From NCBI RefSeq assembly GCF_050436995.1, contig NC_134754.1, positions 7,557,001 to 7,621,000 on the forward strand: 64,000 nt of DNA, read 5' to 3'. Each line of letters begins with the position of its first letter. Position 1 is the first letter of the stretch. A program made the translations under genes and the position numbers. Shown here in pieces: positions 13,401 to 28,860 of this stretch. Origin of the DNA: Anticarsia gemmatalis. Its lineage: Eukaryota; Arthropoda; Insecta; Lepidoptera; Erebidae. The notes under the pieces were generated by a model. That model was not told the DNA's origin and ran no database searches. It was given only the letters and a program-made list of their open reading frames with translations.

Positions 13401-16400
13401 TGTTTATCAGATAAGCGTATGAAATCTATTTTAGAGAAGTTAAGAGATTATCTAGTTAACTAGACTGATTATTTAAGAACACCAGTTATTACTGTTTAAA
13501 TAAGCCAATTTCAATCTCAAGATAGTACCGGCGTCCGTATTTCGATATATGGAAGGGCCACGAGTCTAAATAAATATGTGCTAAGGAAAGCACCATTTGT
13601 GATCAAAATTACTCAAACAAAAATAATAATATTGCTGTATACGCTCTAAGTGTGTATACTATTCTATGTACTTAATGGTGTTTTATATTTGTACAGTTTG
13701 AAATAGTTATGTCATATTAGTAGGAAAATAATAATTAAGTTATATTTCTTATGGTAATTATTAAGATACAATAGCCGTTAACTGTAAAATAAAATAGTAC
13801 CCACAATAATACTTAATCTATGCAAACTTATTTATTATAATTGGGAATTGTTATAATAATAAAATGTGTAATTATGAACCATAAAAGTTCTAGTTAGTGT
13901 GTATTGGTTTGATGTAATCGGTACATATTAAAACTGTCATTACGTATAATAAAGTTTATCTTTCATAAATCAGTCCGGTATACTATAAAATCTTAAACCC
14001 ACTTGTTCTTTAATACGTACGAGTATCTTATAAGAATTTGTCGCAATAACTGCTTACTTATTTGCACAGCCGTTGTTAATTTTATCAAATCTATTTTTTG
14101 CGGGTATTATGGAATTTAATGAATTCAGTTACGGCGTCAAATACATCGTCGGCTAATTCTTTGGGAGTGTGCAAGGCGGCGAAATGACCGCCGTAGTCTA
14201 CAATAGTAGATCGCACTAAATTGTGGAATTTGTCCCTCAGTATCCAATCCGGTTGGTACATTACTTCGTATAAGAACTTTATAGCAGCCGTTGGCACCTC
14301 AGTCGGTTTACTGAAAAAAACAATAAAGTATTTATAAGTATTATGGACTTTATTACTCATGTACACAAAACGAAAGCTTTAATAATTGCTTTGTTCAATT
14401 ATGGTTCTTGTTTTTATTCATTTAAACATCCTTTTTCGGGATAAAGCATATAAAATTGTACTTACATGTAATGTTTCTTATTTACTTACTTATGAACAGC
14501 ATTGATCTCATTCGACGACGTACCCTCAGCATATATCCTCATTGAGGTGACTATACATTCGTTCATCCAGGTTATAGTGACTGTGTCCAGCACATCGTCA
14601 ATATCTAGATTTTCTAAACCACCGTGTGGTGTGTCGAGCTGGTCTCGGTTACTGCATATAGCCATCTTCTCCATCATATAGGCTGCTAATCCCGCCGGTG
14701 AATCGCTCAAAGCAAAACCTTTAATATTTTTAACATGTTATTTGGCTGCCTTTGTGATTCGAGCAGTATTATATAAGTACATACTGCTTATAACGCAGTT
14801 GGAGGTTTTTCAAGTCGTGCAAAGTGCTATCTGGTTTTACCAATTTTTATTTGAATCATCTCAATATTAGCCTAGAGTTAATATTACCACATTTTTGTTA
14901 GTTTACAATTACAAACCAAAAGATTCAAAGATTGTCAATCGTGAGTAGTTATAATTTATATGTTTCGAAAATGATTATTGAAAGCGCGTGAATTAGATTT
15001 ATCTATGGCTAATCTTACTCGGGTTTTATAAAATATGTTTATGAAACATGACTGCAGATACTTCTCCTAAGGTTAAATTAATTAGGTGGGTGGAACTGGG
15101 TATGTTATATCTGATATTCGATTGGATACTAGGCTGACAAGATAAAGGACATAAATGAGGCTGTGTTTCTTGTGTAAAATTAGCGTCGTTGTAATGCTAC
15201 TGTAATAAATTTTGCCATTTTCCTTAGAAAGATGTTAAAATTATTTTGGTACTTTCTTACCTATTGTATCAGGTTTCGTCGCCTGTATATGAAAATATCC
15301 ACTTTCTCTCATTATGTAGGACACGAACTTTCGCAACGGGTACACTCTTTCGGGACGACCAGAATCAATTAAACTTGGGAACAATGATCCGATCAATAAT
15401 TTGACTGTACTTATTACTGGTATTGACGATAACGGCATATTTGTGTGGAAGCTGAAAAAGACATTGTTATAAAAATGTGTTAATGTACTTCGAGAATTAA
15501 TAAAATAATAATTTCGCATTAAAATAATCGTCTAGGAGTTGGTTGTTTTAAAAAAGTATTGTTGAATCATAATTAGTTAATCAACAGAAAATAAGAGATT
15601 CTTCGTTTCAAATAATTGCTAGTTAATGTGTCTATTTGCTACTTGATAATTATGATAATCTGTGTAATCACAACATCAACACAAACTTAATCGCTGTGTC
15701 GTGGGGCCAGTTGCCAACTCGCTGTAATCAGTGGCAATCTAAAGGAAATACTTCTATCTGATAACGTAGGTACATACCCTAATACATTATCGGGGAACAT
15801 AGTTGCTAAATGAGTAGCGCACTGGGAACCCCAATCTCCCGCTTGAATATAAAATCTCTCGAAACCTAATCTCAACATTAAATTGCGCATTATAATTGCC
15901 ATCTGTACCGGATTAAGACCGGGTTTGTTCGAGCCCTGGAAAATAATACGAATCTATTATTATCGCCACTATATTTATATTATTCTTACATGTGTGCTTA
16001 AAATGTAAGTAATCATTAATGACCCACTTATTTACAATAGACGTATTATAATTTCTAATTCTAAAAACACGGATAAAAGTCCACGTGTAACACAGAATGA
16101 TACAATTGAGAGATAAACAATTCAAGGTTTTATGTAATTTCACAATTTGAGTCCGTTAACGCCGTGGGCAAAAAGTTCCCACATACGAAAAATCTTCCAT
16201 AGTTGGGTATTATTTTTTATTTACATATTAATCTATGATGTGTCGAAACAACTACACATTTTTTTCTCTTATATCATTTATAGAGATATTTGTCGAAAGC
16301 AAACATGCAAAATCTAATTGCAAGTAACTGCTAAATATTGTCTAAAAATACGATACATTACGATACGTTTTGTGATACTTACTTCAGAAAAACCAAATCC

Positions 16401-19400
16401 TGGCAAGTCGGCCGCTATTACTTCGAAGACAAAATTATAGCCATGCCTAGGTGTAGACAACATAGGAATGATTTTATCAAATTCCTTTGATGAGCTCGGC
16501 CATCCGTGTAATATGAGTATTGGTAAAACTTGTATACCTTCTTTAACTTTTGGCTTCACTCTGATATAATGTAGGTCCAAACCTTGTATTTTTGTTTTAT
16601 AGTGAGGGAACCTGTTCAAGAGTTCCGCTCTCTTCTTAAAGTCATATTTATCTGTCCAGTACGCTAAAACCTTTTGTAAGTAGTCCGCGTTCATTCCATA
16701 TCTGGATTGCATACCTTCTAAAGATTTCGTAAATCGGCGTCTAGACTTTAATCTTTGTTTCAAATCTTCTATCATCTGGAATTGTAGATTTTATATAGAT
16801 TGCGATAAAATTCATTACAAAGATGGTTAATTATGCGTCGCTTTAACCGGGATTCGAACCTGGTGCACGGGAAGTATTGTAAATTAATTCGGTTCCGATT
16901 CGCAAACATTCACATAAAGTCAAAATACTGTGTATTAAATGTTGTATCTTCAATCCTAAGACAGTAATATAAATATTTACCGTATTATTAAAATCTATCT
17001 TGAAGGTTCTGATTGAACTATCTTCTTTCTCCGGCTTCAAGCCTGAACCCCACCATCGCTGTAGGTCAAACTCTGGTAGTTCATTTTGTTGGCGATACGT
17101 ATAAGTTATAAATAATCCTATTAATATTGATAAAATAACCACGGCTACTGGTATTAATTTACTCATCTGAAAATAGAAATTCGTGATTTTAGCAAAGGTT
17201 TTTGATGGAAAAGTGACCTCTAAGTTTCTGGCCACTTAGAAAAATTACACAGAAAATTTGAACAGCTGAATTTTTATAAAAAAGACCGGTACGCGCGATG
17301 GCACTTCCGAGCCTCTGATACTGCATAATGATGATCGATATTCTCCTTTCGAAAAACACTTACAAAGAATTATTTCCTAATTTAATAAATGCAACATTCG
17401 CGAACTACAAACATATTCCTTCTTTCAGTCCATATTTTTTACGTAATTTATTTGAACCTTACATTGTTTACTGTTTACAGTTGAATCTTGTGTATTGTCA
17501 TGCAAATACCTTACAATATAGGTGACACCATGACATGGGATGGAAATATATCGTGTGTTTACCAAGCCGACGAGTAGGTACCTGAGTTAACATTAATACT
17601 TCTGCAGATATTTTTGAAATTCACTCTTTAACACACTATTTTCTCCCACATCCATCACTTTGTTGTTTTAATTGCTTATACATTTTTCAAATTTATTAGT
17701 CATGCAAGCATTAATCTGTTATTATTTTCAATTTAAATAAAGTTACATAAAGTCCACCGCAGAAACGTGTTTCTACCTATATATAGAACTATGTGTTTAT
17801 AAATATCTAACGTTCTTATTTACTTTGATTGATGTTAAGACTCTGTAGTTAACTTCTTGCGCGAAGATTTTTTATCACTGTGTAGGTGCTCTATAAAAAA
17901 ACGTGAGTTACGTCAACAACAATTTGCTTATCATCATATCCTTAATATTTTAATACAAAAAGTAATACGCTAAAAATAGTACCTTAATTATTTAATATTT
18001 ATTACAAAGGAAGGTAGCAACTTAGCATCTTCGATTGAAATATTATTTCCCTCTACCTATTCAAACTAAAAAACTTTAAAAATACTTCTTTAATTAATTT
18101 ATTGTTCCAAATTTCAGTATTACGTACAATTACAATTAATTAAAGACTCCTACATGCCAATTTTGGGACCAGAAAAACCATGTAATCTTGTTATTAACGA
18201 TAACAATCCGTGAAAAAATATTGATTACGAAACAATTGTAGGAATGTTTACTCTCACATTACATTCTTAACATTTTTACCTTTATCTGAGATAGGAACTG
18301 TTACATAAAAATATAAATAAAAATGTTACGGTCTTCCGAAATTCTTTCTTGTTGTTTCCGTAAAGAAAAATTTTAGTCTCACCTTGCTCAAGTACAAAGT
18401 CACAAAAACTTAACTTCACTATCGTAAAAAAATCATTGATATAATAACATACGATATCACCGCTCACACGCGAATCTGTTTACGAATTACTGATGTCATT
18501 TGCGCACGTGCGATCGTTACGAGTGCCGAAATCGTAGTGTCACTGTCACATCACAACGGTTACGACGAAGTGAGTTCGTCGCCTCGGTCTACTGTTCCCA
18601 ACCTTGACCTTATTAGTGCCTTCGTAGGGCTACGTTACTACGCAATGTTCGACATTTTCGCGATTTAACAATACTTGTTCGAAGTCTTATCACTGATGGC
18701 GATGCAAAGGACCTCAGAATCACCAGTTACTCCAAGTCGCTTCTTTCTGGCTACTAAGAAATTAAAAATACTTATTACATTTATAACATGTAGGTCGAAA
18801 CTTAACAATGTTGGAATTTGTGATGTTGCCAGAAATATTTAACCCAAGCGTGCGGTTTGCTTATTTTGACGAAATTATATAATGTTTGTATATGATGATG
18901 AAATTACTTTTGTAAAAAGGATCTTCGACTCATACAGGTTTTTGTCATTTAAGTGTCGACTGAGAAGTAACAAAGTCAGAATGACTTTTCAATTTAATTG
19001 AGAAGATTCAATTAAATTGTCTTCTGGGCACAGGTCACCTCCTCATGTTTTGGTTTCACTTAGGTATCCTAGGTGACCAGGTGCGGGCTGGTAAGAACCT
19101 GGGGTGTATAATTTTTTGGGACCTTATTTGCTCGTTGTACCCAAATATTAACTAAACAATTCCTATAACAATATCTTTGCCTTTCATGGGTTCCGCGGCA
19201 GACATGTAAAAAGTATTTCACGACTAATGTTATTTCTAACATTATTCAAGCGAAATATTTAATCGCCTAGCAGATAGCACGTGTTCCAGACAAATAATAC
19301 AATTTGGCCAGTACAATCAAACAAGACGGTCGGTTGAGCAAACAAATTGATTCGTTTATTATTATACTTTGCACCTACTGTAACAAGCTTGTCGTGTCTA

Positions 19401-22231
19401 TGGTATACGAAAAACTTATCAATTATGTTAAGACTAGTCATGACAAATTGTTGAATATTTTCCTTAGTAATCCTGCGTCAATGCAACATTCTTAATTTAG
19501 AATGCACTTTATCAACGGAAATGAGCAGGGAATATCACAAAGATTAGATAGAATACTCGTCCTATTAATATTTTATCCTCATTAATATATTATATATTAA
19601 AATTCAACTGCTTTGTAAACAGTTAAACAAAAAACTAGTTTTTTAATTTTGTAAAAAACAAATTTTAAATTCTTTAAGAATTAAACCTCTATATACCCAG
19701 CTGCCATGGGAATATTATCTCGTCGTATTTTTGGTGACATTTTCCTTTGTATTTCAAGTTCAAGGAAACAGCATTAAGTGATATTATCCCACGCTATTTA
19801 CGTCTAGAGCTCGAACATAGATCTCTTTTGTTCTCGGAGTTGAGATATGTCTACCAACTTGTTATTACATTTCTGCGATTCTTATGCCCTTTTCATGTAT
19901 TGTGTAAAAAATGTCATTATAAATATAAAACATGATGGCCATAGTAACCAACGATTCTTCAATAGGGATTGTTATTGTTTCAGCCGTAAAAAATGGTTCT
20001 ATTGGGTATCACTTCTACACTGAAAGATTTCTTGACTTTAAAATGTCGGTTAAATAGAATAACGTGTTGTTGACAACTTTCTGCGTAATAAAATACAGCA
20101 AGATTTAGTTTGCCATATATGATTTATCAACAATATTATGTTTAAAGTATTCTTGGCAATTAAAATTATACTCTTCCACCAAACACTGTGGTTACACTTT
20201 AAACTGCCTATTTTAGAAATAAAGTTTGGCGTTACAGGCTTTTTCAACGTCCCCATTCATTCCCACTAGCCAACTAGTAACTTATTTTGTGACTAAACAT
20301 ATATTTTGCTTACAGATCCGTCCCACATTCCTAATCGGAGTGCAATTCCCTTCATCAGAAGCGCTAAGTGGGACTCTGTCTCAAGAGAGTATGGACTTAG
20401 TGATAGATCGTTATGTGAACGATGGCGCAGCGGAGACTGAGACAGAAGGACGAGTACAAAACGCCATGCAGATGTATGTCCACTCACAGGCTGTGGCCGA
20501 CAAGGTACGATGGTTATATTCATACAATTCCATTGTTTTTGTTGAACTGCTGTCTGATTTTGTGGGCACTTTTGAAGGCCGTTTTTTTATATCATTGTAA
20601 TAAACTAGCTTCTGATTGTGACTTCGTCCGCCTGGAAAGATTTCCTAGGGGAAAAGTCATATATGTGACACATACCATCAAAGTTATAAGCGGTACCAGA
20701 GTTTATTGAAATCCGTCAGGATTTTTTAGTGATAGAGAAACAAACTTACATCCATCCGTTCATCCATTCTTACAAACTTTTGCATTTATGATATTAGTAG
20801 GATATCACAAACCTCTGTCTCCATCTGCGTGAACTATCCTTCCTTTCGTCCTTTTCGGGGTAACCGTAACTAACAACCGAGGTGATACTTACGATTTTAT
20901 CAAATTAATCAGGATTTACCTCAAAATCACAGCCATTTTTTCCGCTTAACAGAATAGAAGCGATTTAAAACTTTTTGTAGACGATGAAGTGATTTTCCAC
21001 GCACCATAGCTTGATGCCGTGTTGGTTTTCCGCAGAGAATATACTCCGAACATTTGTTGAGTCTAATTGTAACTTGATGTAAACTTTCAGTAACATTAAT
21101 TAGATAAATCAATTTGGAGTAAATAAGAAGATTTCCTACAATAAACAAATGATTAATTACTTACCTTTTGTTTCCAAGATTAATAATCTTGCTGCACTCT
21201 AATCTATCTAATGATTTCGACAATCGCTCATAGTAACAAGTTCTTGGAAGATTATAAGAAGTGGCTGATATGATAAATACACAAATGGTCATAAGTTTAT
21301 TGCACATAATTACATATTACGATTATTATTGACAATTATATACAAATATACCCACTTTATATATTTATGTAAGTCGCAATGTGTATATTTGGTAAACTCA
21401 ACTATAAAAAATGCCCATCGAGGTTCCGTAACTAAAACTTTTACCATGTGCCTACTTACTGAATGTTTACTTCGGCTTCATATTAAGCAACAAATTATTA
21501 AACCTACATTGTAATTTTATTATTTTAGTCTTGAAACAATCGTTTAGTTTAGAGTTAGAGAGTCTATACAACAAAAACATAAGTTAAGTATACAATTATA
21601 CATATTCATATCAAATTATAACGCGAAGCTTGGATCAGTTTAGTAAGTTACTGAATCTAAGTTGTTATTTGTTTTAAACTATAAAAACAGTATTTATACA
21701 AAGTAAACATTTTAATAGACCTTGTTAATTCGTTAGCTATACGGAATCATTACGCGCGATGCTTATCTCCAATCTGCGTTTTATCTTACCCGACTAACCC
21801 TAAAACCGCATTGAAGTTTACACGTGCCAATCCTCAGGGCACTGACACTAATTGACTTGCCTCGTGGATGTGCCTGCATTACACGTGTACATATTATACT
21901 CCATCCGTACTTATATTTTTTGTTACTTCCGTGAAACACGCCGAACACTGTAACGGTTCGTTACATTTTCATAGAAATGTTATTTTTAGAATTTTAATGC
22001 TACGTTTACTGTGATTGCGAAGTTAAAAATAGGCGTACTTAAATGTATTTTTAAATACCTTAAATACAGGAAGTGGAACTAGTTTAATAGTTCAAATAAC
22101 ATACACAGAACACACACGGAAAAAATGACAAGTGACTTGAGCATTCATTATTTATTTATAGTTCACTCAGTAGTTAAATACTGTTTATGCGGAGGCTCTA
22201 TTATAAGTACCAGATAAATCAGATACTACAA

Positions 22232-22275
<44 letters not shown>

Positions 22276-25200
22276 ACACTATTAAAACTATTCAATTATG
22301 ATTTAACATGCTCCACGTGGAAAGCTTACCCTTGATGTTTCAACTAATTGCTCTAATTATAAGTTCATATCCTTTATTGCGCTATGAGAATATAGGTGTT
22401 TAATGGCCAGAAAACTATAAAAAAGTGGATTAGCGCTTTATAATAGTTCTATCTATTTTTTTTTTTTTTTTTTTTTTTTTTATGATGTCACTGCCTGATA
22501 CTTTTAAGTAAAGTCTAGGCTTCAGAAACTTATGTCTAACAATACTTTGAAGTCCTAGTACCCACATTCAGTGAACCCTATTGATAGGTTCCCAACCTTT
22601 TGCCCCCTAAAACCCATCCACACGTCCGGATCGACCATCTGATCACGTGGGGGGCGGACACACGAATACGAAATTACTGGCGTGGCTAACGTGGCACTGG
22701 TGTAGTTCGGATCTTCTAGTTGCGTGTCTGTAGTCGTCGGGTCTTCAATGCGTTTAGCTACTAGATGAATTGGGGACTTCGGGGTCGGCGGATGGGTGCT
22801 TGGAGAAATCGAGCTATAGATAGGAAGGTAGGGATATTTTTAATATCTCTTAACCATGGGGGATATCTATCGAGTATTGTATCTGTTCCTCTGCTTTGGC
22901 AGGGGACATAGGGGGACGGGTCCTGTGTGCTAGCTGTCGCGCAGTGCCCATTTGGAGGACGGGCTCGGTGTGCACTAACACTGCCCCGAGCGGACAGGGG
23001 GCTGGCCGTCGCCGCCCCTGTCAACCGTCAAAAATCGTAATCCCATTCGTGTCATGTTTACGAACGGGACCGAGGGCCTTGCCTTAACCAGCCGGGCTGT
23101 GAGGAGTAAACCTCTATAAAAAATCCCCTAGAAACTCCGGCAGTGGCGCCTCTTTTGGGGCCTTTGCGTGGTCGGGGTTCACTCGCTCTGCGAGTGGCTG
23201 GAGGGTTATATCAGTCATTAGCGGCCAACCCTGGGGTACCTCCCGCCCCCCAGTGGTATTAGGGTTACCGGGGTATGAGGCCACTGCCCCGGTGGACATT
23301 ATGTTGTTCTCATACTCGTGGGAACATTATGGAACCAGAATTACAAAATGAAAACCTTGTTGTGGAGGAGGAGAGAGGAAAGGTGACTAATAATCTACCG
23401 GGTCGGAGTGGACGCGGTAGATTTGTATTGACAAGTTGCGGACGTAGCCAATCGTCGGGGCCTTCGGGTAAGAATTGGCAAAACGAGTCGATTAGTGATC
23501 TCAGCATGGTCGACTCTGGATCGGAACGGAGCGAGGTGGTTTCTGACCACCCGGAGAATCTTAAGAGGAGGTATTTAAGAAAGAGGCCGATTGTCGTCCA
23601 GGAGGACTTCCTTGTACCGCCTGGAAGGGAGCTAGAGGCTCCTTCCAAGAGTAGGAAGGTGCGAAAGGCAAAAAAAGTTGAATCCGCAATGAATGCGGCT
23701 GCCAACTTGTCTTTAGAGGGTTCTAGAGGAGATGCTGAGCCACTTATGAGTGACTCGGCTAGTTCAGCGGGAGTAAGGGGACAATCGTATGTAGGACGGT
23801 CGATGTTGTCGACTGAAGACCTGCCAGCTGCTGACATAGCCCTCAAGATATATGACAATTTAGACGAAATGCTGATTGTCACAGACCATTCCCTCAACTT
23901 AAAGGGAACGTCTAAAAAACGTCTGAAAGACGCCTCGAAGGCAATTAAAGACCTGACCTCAACACTATCGAAAAGGTCAGTGAACGAGGAGACGCTGTCG
24001 TTAAAATTAGAGAACCACCGTCTTCAGGCGGAGATAGACAGTTTGCGTCAGGAGATGGAAGCACTGCAGCAGTACGTCGCATCAATTCCAGCTTCGCAAC
24101 CTGAGGCTCGGGATGTGCGTCCGGGACAGGTGTCTCAACCTGTAGCGGTGGACTCAATCATGGAGCGTGCCCTCGCCGATCTTCGGCTGATGGTCGACGC
24201 TAGACTTGGGGCAATTGAGGCTCGGTTGCCCCCAGAGCCTCGAATTCGCCCACCGCTTGCAGCGGACAAAAATAAGGAGGCGGCGCCTGTTGCGCCTGTA
24301 GTATCTCCGACTTCTGTGTCTGCCCCTACTCCTTCGCTCAAGCGTGGGAAAAAGGGAAAAGGAAAGGGGAAGAAGACGGTGGAAGCTTTGTCTGCTCCTA
24401 GTACTACTGTGTCAATTGCCGTTGAGCCTGGAACTGCCTCAAAAGACAGCTGGAACACAGTAGTGCGCCGCAAAGGCAATAAGAGCAAGGCCGCAGCTAC
24501 TGCTTCTTTTTCGGGTACTAAAAAAACGCCTCCCTCAAAGGGAAAACCGAAACCGACAGCTGCACTCAGGCCACCGTCAACTTCGGCCATTGTATTGGCC
24601 CTGACCCCGGAAGCTCTGGCTAGTGGGGTCACTTACAGGGTTATACTGGACAAGGCCAAATCGTCCATTGTCCTCGCCGAACACGGCATTGCGGGAGGCT
24701 GCCAGATACGTGAGACCGCTACCGGCGCGCGCATTTTGGAGATAGCAGAAGACAAGGAGGGCTTGAAGGCGGACTCTTTGGCCTCGGCACTGGGAGCAGT
24801 TCTAGGGGATGTCGCAAAGGTCTCCAGGCCTGTTAAGTCCGCAGAGATGCGGGTATTGGGCCTGGACGACTCAGCTTCCCCCGAGGAGGTTTCGGCAGCT
24901 GTAGCGCGTGCCGGGGGCTGTAGCGTGCAGGCAGTCTCCTGCGGGAAGGTCCAACGGGACCCGAGGGGCCTGGGTACGGCCTGGGTCCGGTGCCCGGTCG
25001 CGGCTGCCAAAAAGGTGGCTGAGGCCGGCAGGTTGTTAGTGGGCTGGGTTTCGGCTCGAGTTAAGGTAGCCGAGCCCAAGCCTATCCGATGCTACAAGTG
25101 CCTTTGCACTGGCCACACAAGGGCCAAGTGCATTTCAGAGGTTGACCGCAGTGATGTCTGTTTCCGCTGCGGTCAGCTCGGCCACAAGGCGGCCATGTGC

Positions 25201-28200
25201 TCAGCAAAGCCTAACTGCGTCATCTGCGCTGCTGCCAAAAAGACAGCAGGGCATAAACTGGGAGGTCCGGCGTGCGCCAATCCTAGGCTCAAGTTGACCA
25301 CGAAACCCTCTTCTACAATTAACGGGAGGGGTCGAGATGAACCATCTGGTGTGGAGGAAGTCGCAATGGTCGTGGCATAAATATGGCCACATTGCGCTTC
25401 CTCCAGGCGAATTTGAACCACTGCGCCGCTGCTCAGGACCTGTTTGTCCAAAGCATGGCGCAGTGGCAATTACATATAGGAGTAGTCGCTGAGCCGTATC
25501 GAATTCCTTCCTGCGACGACTGGGTCGGGGATATGGACGGCTTGGTGGCTCTTTACAGACAGACCTCCGCTGGCTCGCCTCCCTTCGAAAAGGTAGCGAA
25601 GGGTAGGGGGTGCGTGGCGGCGTCTGTAGGGACAATCGTTGTCGTCGCCTGCTACTGCACGCCCAACTGCCGCCTATCCGACTTCGAGGAGTTCCTCGTA
25701 GAGGTCAGCAGGCTGGTGAGGTGGGGCCAGCAGACTCAAGTGATAGTCGCCGGGGATTTCAACGCCAAGTCGGAGGTCTGGGGTTCCCCGGCAACATCCG
25801 TGCGGGGTAAAGCCCTTGAGGAGTGGGCTGCGGCATCCGGGCTGGTCTTCGCGAACCGGGGCTCGGTCAACACATGCGTGCGACATAATGGTGGCTCGAT
25901 CGTTGATCTGACGATAGTTAGTACTGCCCTTGCGCGACGTGTCCAGGGGTGGCAAGTGCTGGAAGGGGAGGAAACTCTATCAGATCACCGGTATATCCGA
26001 TTTGAGGTTCTCTCCTCTCCAGCCACACTGAGTATTCCGGATCGAGCACCGCGTGAGGCTGGTCCGAGGTGGGTGCTAGGTCGACTCGACCGCGAGCGTC
26101 TGGTTGAGGCCGCCTTAGTGCAGGCGTGGAGCAGTCCGCCGGAGGGCCCGACTGATATAGAGTCGGAGGCCGCCGGACTGGTTTCCGCAATGTCGAGTGT
26201 CTGCGATGCGGCCATGCCGCGCGCTCGCCTAAACTCTCCGAGACGCCAGGCATACTGGTGGTCACCGGAACTTGCGCAATTGCGAGCAGCCTGCGTGTCG
26301 GCACGACGCCGGTACGCTCGCAGCAGGCGTCGTCGCCGCGATGAGGCCCGCGAGGCGGTACTCTATGCCGCGTACGTAGAGTGCCGTAAGACTCTTACAG
26401 CGGCTATAAGAGATTCCAAGCGGACGGCCTGGGAGGAGTTCTTGCAAACGCTGGAACTCGATCCATGGGGGCGGCCTTACAGACTGGTGCGGGCGAAATT
26501 GCGCCCCTGGGCTCCTCCCGTGACGGAAAGCCTCCAGCCGGAACTCCTCCAGCAAGTGGTGTCCACACTGTTCCCGGACCGCGGAGGGCACACTCCCCCA
26601 TCCATGACAGCGGAGGGAGTAGTCCTTGAGGAGGAGGCAGTCATGCCAGAGTTGACCCTGACCGAGTTGCGTTCGGCGGTGGCCAAATTTAAAGGTCGCA
26701 ATACTGCCCCGGGGCCTGACGGCATTCCAGGTCGCATCTGGGCGCTGGCCTTGCCTGACGCGCTTGAGACCCGTGCGCTGCAGCTGTTCTCCACGTGTCT
26801 GGAGCAGGGTTGTTTTCCGCGTCGATGGAAGTCCGGAAAATTGGTCCTTATTAGGAAGGAAGGACGCCCTCACGATTCGCCTTCGGCGTACCGGCCTATT
26901 GTTCTGCTCGATGAGGTGGGTAAGCTTTTTGAGCGCGTTTTGGCAGCCCGCCTCACAGAACATTTAGAGAAGCATGGGCCGGACCTGAACGAACATCAGT
27001 TCGGGTTTCGCCGGGGTCGATCAACCATTGACGCGGTCTCGCGGGTGCGCGCTCTGACCAAGGAAGCGGTAGAGGGGCGAGGTGTGGTGGTGGCGGTATC
27101 CTTGGACATCGCCAATGCGTTCAACACACTCCCTTGGCGTTGTATTGAAGAGGCATTGAAATACCACCGCGTGCCGGAGTACCTGCGGAGGGTGTTGTCT
27201 TCTTACCTCTCCGACAGGTACATAGTCTACCCGGCGCGCGATCGGTGGTACCGGACGGCAGTCACGTGCGGTGTTCCACAGGGGTCGGTTTTGGGGCCGA
27301 CTCTGTGGAACATTGGCTATGACTGGGTTCTGCGGGCTCAGCTCGAGACAGGGGTCGGCGTAACATGTTACGCTGACGACACCCTCGTCACAGCCCACGG
27401 CAATACCCATCGCGAGGCGGCTGCTTTGGCCACGGCGGGCGTCGCATCCATTGTCGGCCGTATCAGAGCTATCGGCCTTAACGTTGCTTTGGACAAGTCA
27501 GAGGCCATCGTTTTCCACGGGCCCCGAAATGCGCCACCAGACGGGGCGCATATAGTTGTCGGTGGGGTTACCATTGGCATTGGCAGGGCGATGCGGTATC
27601 TCGGCATCGTCCTGGATAGCCGATGGAACTTTAAAGACCACTTTCGACGCTTAGCACCTCGAATAATTGGTGCTGCAGGGGCCCTGGGGCGCCTGCTTCC
27701 AAATATCGGGGGCCCAGGTGACGTTTGTCGTCGGCTCTACACGGGTGTGGTGAGATCCATGGCCCTTTATGGTGCTCCCATCTGGGCTGACGCGCTGCGC
27801 CGCGAGAACATCGCAGTTTTGCGAAGGCCACAGCGTGTACTCGCCATCAGGGCCGTGAGGGGCTACGCCACCGTGTCCTTTGAGGCAGCATGCGTCCTCG
27901 CGGGGACTCCCCCGTGGGATCTGGAAGCCAAAGTCTTGGCGAACGTTTACCGCCGGACAGCGGAGGCCAGGGCCCGGGGGACCGGTCTGGAGCTGGAGAT
28001 CATTGCACGGTGGAGACAAGAGTCTCGCCGAGATATTCTCCGGACCTGGACCGAGCGGCTGGAGGATCCGAGCGCCGGGGTGTTAACCATCGGCGCCATC
28101 CGGCCGGTCCTTTCTGAGTGGACAAGTAGGGGGCACGGTACGAGCACTTACTGCCTTACACAGGTCCTTAGCGGTCACGGCTGCTTCGGCCGATACCTGT

Positions 28201-28860
28201 GGAAGGTGGCACGGAGGGAGCCGACGGCAGAGTGCCATCATTGCGGCGCAGTGGAAGACACGGCAGTGCACACGCTTTCGGAGTGTGCGGCGTGGACTGA
28301 ACAGAGGGCGCGCCTTGTTGCGGTGGTGGGCGCCGATTTGTCACTGCCGGCCGTCGTCAGGGCCATGGCGTGCGACGCCTCGGCATGGAGGGCGATGTCG
28401 ACCTTTAGCCAGGAGGTGATATCGCGGAAGGAGGAGGCCGAAAGGGCGCGCGAGGTTGATCCTCTTGCCGCCCAGATGCGTCGCCGCCGGGCAGGTCGCC
28501 GGCGGCTGGCGCACGATCGGCGCATCCCCCCTTAGTGAGGACCTTGGGCGGCGGCTATGGGGACGCCGCCGTCCAGTTAATAGGTCCTCTCGAGGGTTGC
28601 CGATACGCTGTTGTGTCCGGCCTATCGGCATGTGGAGTTAAAGGCTGGGCAGCCTCTGTGAGGAACCCCTAAATTGGGGTGACCGCGAGGCGTGCGGCTT
28701 GTGGTACATGCTTAGGCAGTTATCCCGCCGCACGCCGCCACAAGCGGCCGTGAGGACACACGTGGCGGTTTAGTGGGTATGCCTGCCCTTCTGGCGGGAG
28801 AGCCCCACATAACCCTGCACTCCACCCAGGGTGCAGGTGTATGCTTAATGCATTAGCCAC

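Noticed and set aside
16840..16865. tRNA-like box B in the first JHEH intron
   Set aside because: Only a single B-box-like motif is visible, without an A box or tail, so I do not call an element.
18460..18515. Juvenile-hormone response E-boxes (CACGTG, CACGCG) upstream of JHEH
   Set aside because: Six-base matches occur by chance, and the JHEH transcription start is not located.
23310..28631. Many antisense and alternate-frame ORFs over the LINE
   Set aside because: They arise from the high GC content of ORF1 and ORF2 and carry no motif.
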